A DNA stretch of 64,000 nt. Origin: Fulvimonas sp. R45. Lineage in GTDB: Bacteria > Pseudomonadota > Gammaproteobacteria > Xanthomonadales > Rhodanobacteraceae. The position numbers were made by a program, and so were the translations under genes. Positions 62,787 through 64,000 of this stretch are shown here, one piece after another (position 1 is the first letter of the stretch; every line of letters begins with the position of its first letter). The notes beneath the pieces are model-generated. The model made no database searches. It saw only the letters and a program-made list of their open reading frames with translations, and was not told the DNA's origin. The stretch spans positions 1-64,000 of the forward strand of contig NZ_JASERU010000003.1 in NCBI RefSeq assembly GCF_030504985.1, read 5' to 3'.

Positions 62787-63944
62787 TCACAGGTGGCGCC
62801 GCACGGCATCCGGCAGCGGCAAGCCCTCGTCGCAGGCATCGGCGACGACCCGGTCGCGGCCGCGCCGCTTGGCCGCGTACAGCGCGGCGTCCGCGCGCGC
62901 GAACAGCTCGTCGGCGTCGTAGCCACGCTGCGGATCGGCCTGCGCCACGCCGAGGCTGAGCGTGAGGCCGGGAACCGGCGGCTTCGCCTGCGGCGCGCGC
63001 GAAGCCACCGCGGCACGCAGGGCGTCGGCCAGCGCCACGGCCTGCGCCGTACCGCTGCCGCCGCAGGCGATCATGAACTCGTCGCCGCCGAAGCGGCCGA
63101 ACAGGTCGTCGCTCACCAGGTGCTCGCGGGCCACGCCCACCACCAGCGCCAGCGCCGCGTCACCGGCCTGGTGGCCGTGGCGGTCGTTGATCTGCTTGAA
63201 GTGGTCGAGGTCGAACACGATCAGGCAGAGCGGCTGCCGGTACTTCGCCAGGTGGTCGATGCGCGCGCGCAGTTCGGTGGCGAACGCCTGCCGGTTGAGC
63301 GTACCGGTGAGCGGATCGTGCATCGACAGGTAGTGCAGCTTCTCCGAGCGCTGCCGCAGCTGGTCGTGGGCGGACTTCAGGGAACGCTGCTGGCGCGCCA
63401 GCTGGTCGGCCTGCCGCCGCAGCTGCCACGCGCGGCGCACCGAGGCCCACCAGGCCAGCAAGGCCACGCCCAGCGCCGGCAGCAGCAGCCAGGCCAGCGA
63501 GTGCGGCCTGGAAGGCGGCGGCGCGGCGTCCGCCGCGGCCGGAGACGACGGCGCAGCCGTGGCGACCCGGGCCGCCCCCTGCGTCGCGGGTGGATCGGCC
63601 GGTGCGGCGGCAACCGTCACCGCCGGTGCCGGCACGGGCGCGGCGAGCGTGTCGTCCACGGCGGCCGGTTCGGGGGTCGCCGGCACTATCCGTGCCGGCA
63701 CCGGCAACATGACCGGCGCCGGTGGAAGTTCCGCGCCATCCGCCGGCCGAGGCGGCGGCCAGTCCGGCACGCCACGCGGCGGCGGCGGCGGCGGCAGGCC
63801 GCGAGGCGGCGGAAATGGCGCGCCAGGCGGCGGGCGGGGACGCGGGCCGCCCGCGCCGGGACGCTGCTGCGCGCAGGCCGGATGCACCGCCCCCCACGCC
63901 AGCACCAGCAGCGCCAGCACCCGGCCAGTCCGAAAAGTAGCCAC
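62787..63944 (-). CDS. Diguanylate cyclase, exported Pro-rich sensor with GGDEF domain
   Basis: A 385-residue protein: a signal or anchor (about 8-25), a long Pro/Ala-rich periplasmic stretch (about 26-148), a membrane segment (about 150-168), a coiled-coil (about 170-200) and a GGDEF domain with the active motif at 286-290 (FGGDEF). The preceding I-site RxxD is absent (VSDD), so there is probably no product inhibition. It makes c-di-GMP from GTP. I start at GTG 63944, which gives the signal; ATG 63995 would add 17 residues. Confidence 0.88.
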   Translation of the reverse strand: MATFRTGRVLALLVLAWGAVHPACAQQRPGAGGPRPRPPPGAPFPPPRGLPPPPPPRGVPDWPPPRPADGAELPPAPVMLPVPARIVPATPEPAAVDDTLAAPVPAPAVTVAAAPADPPATQGAARVATAAPSSPAAADAAPPPSRPHSLAWLLLPALGVALLAWWASVRRAWQLRRQADQLARQQRSLKSAHDQLRQRSEKLHYLSMHDPLTGTLNRQAFATELRARIDHLAKYRQPLCLIVFDLDHFKQINDRHGHQAGDAALALVVGVAREHLVSDDLFGRFGGDEFMIACGGSGTAQAVALADALRAAVASRAPQAKPPVPGLTLSLGVAQADPQRGYDADELFARADAALYAAKRRGRDRVVADACDEGLPLPDAVRRHL

Positions 63945-64000
63945 GCCCACCCCCTGTCCGACGGCGCACTCTACCCCGAACGCGGCCGGGTTCAACCGGC

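Overview
The window is very GC-rich, densely packed bacterial chromosome with about 67 protein genes and no rRNA, tRNA, CRISPR array or intact prophage that I can see. Gene content and style suggest a gammaproteobacterium of the Lysobacterales (Xanthomonadales), probably near Rhodanobacter, Dyella or Luteibacter. The grounds are the YajQ, NERD-helicase and DAHP synthase genes, an sX13-like RNA candidate and Xanthomonadales-style dispersed repeats. The placement is inference from family recognition, not from a database search.

Layout. 0-0.3 kb: the end of an ISL3-type transposase abutting a candidate C-rich-loop small RNA on the minus strand. 0.3-10 kb: mostly housekeeping and redox genes (cytochrome c, zinc aminopeptidase, histone H1-like protein, rhomboid, PhzF, YaiI, HIBADH-like reductase, HI0933 flavoprotein, YajQ, OsmC). 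10-17 kb: DAHP synthase behind an aromatic-amino-acid attenuator, a NERD/UvrD helicase, an FKBP isomerase, a monooxygenase/hydrolase pair and SelO. 17-27 kb: RsuA-RsmC rRNA modification pair, OPT transporter, GST, a second FKBP, LLM flavoprotein and an S10 peptidase. 27-36 kb: two GH18 chitinases, a CLC chloride channel with CBS domains, an envelope protein (DUF3014), a PepSY protein, a metallothionein-like protein and two NagR-like operators. 36-46 kb: Mrr-like membrane protein, K+ channel-like protein, CobS, GST, DUF899, MsrB-MsrA, DUF763, a FAD hydroxylase, an ABC-2 exporter and a Bcr/CflA pump. 47-64 kb: small regulator-plus-enzyme modules (SRPBCC-ArsR-YciI, RHH-VOC-methyltransferase, membrane protein-XRE, MarR-FAD monooxygenase), then M61 peptidase, PyrC, ThpR, a methyltransferase and a diguanylate cyclase.

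Themes. Several regulators sit beside readable operators: tandem 18-bp sites before SRPBCC-ArsR, tandem 17-bp sites at marR/monooxygenase, a Fur box before a DUF4405 gene, and paired GACAACGTTGTC-type sites before the large chitinase. The aroG leader encodes a run of Tyr, Phe and Trp codons followed by an intrinsic terminator, a textbook transcription attenuator.

The least explained structure is a set of dispersed palindromic elements. Family A has AGAGCCTGTTCAAGATCTCC-type ends; family B has GCTCGTCATYCCGGCG ends; at two places B lies inside A. At four loci the edge of a family A element supplies the stop codon of the adjacent gene, which points to non-autonomous elements that settle at gene 3' ends.
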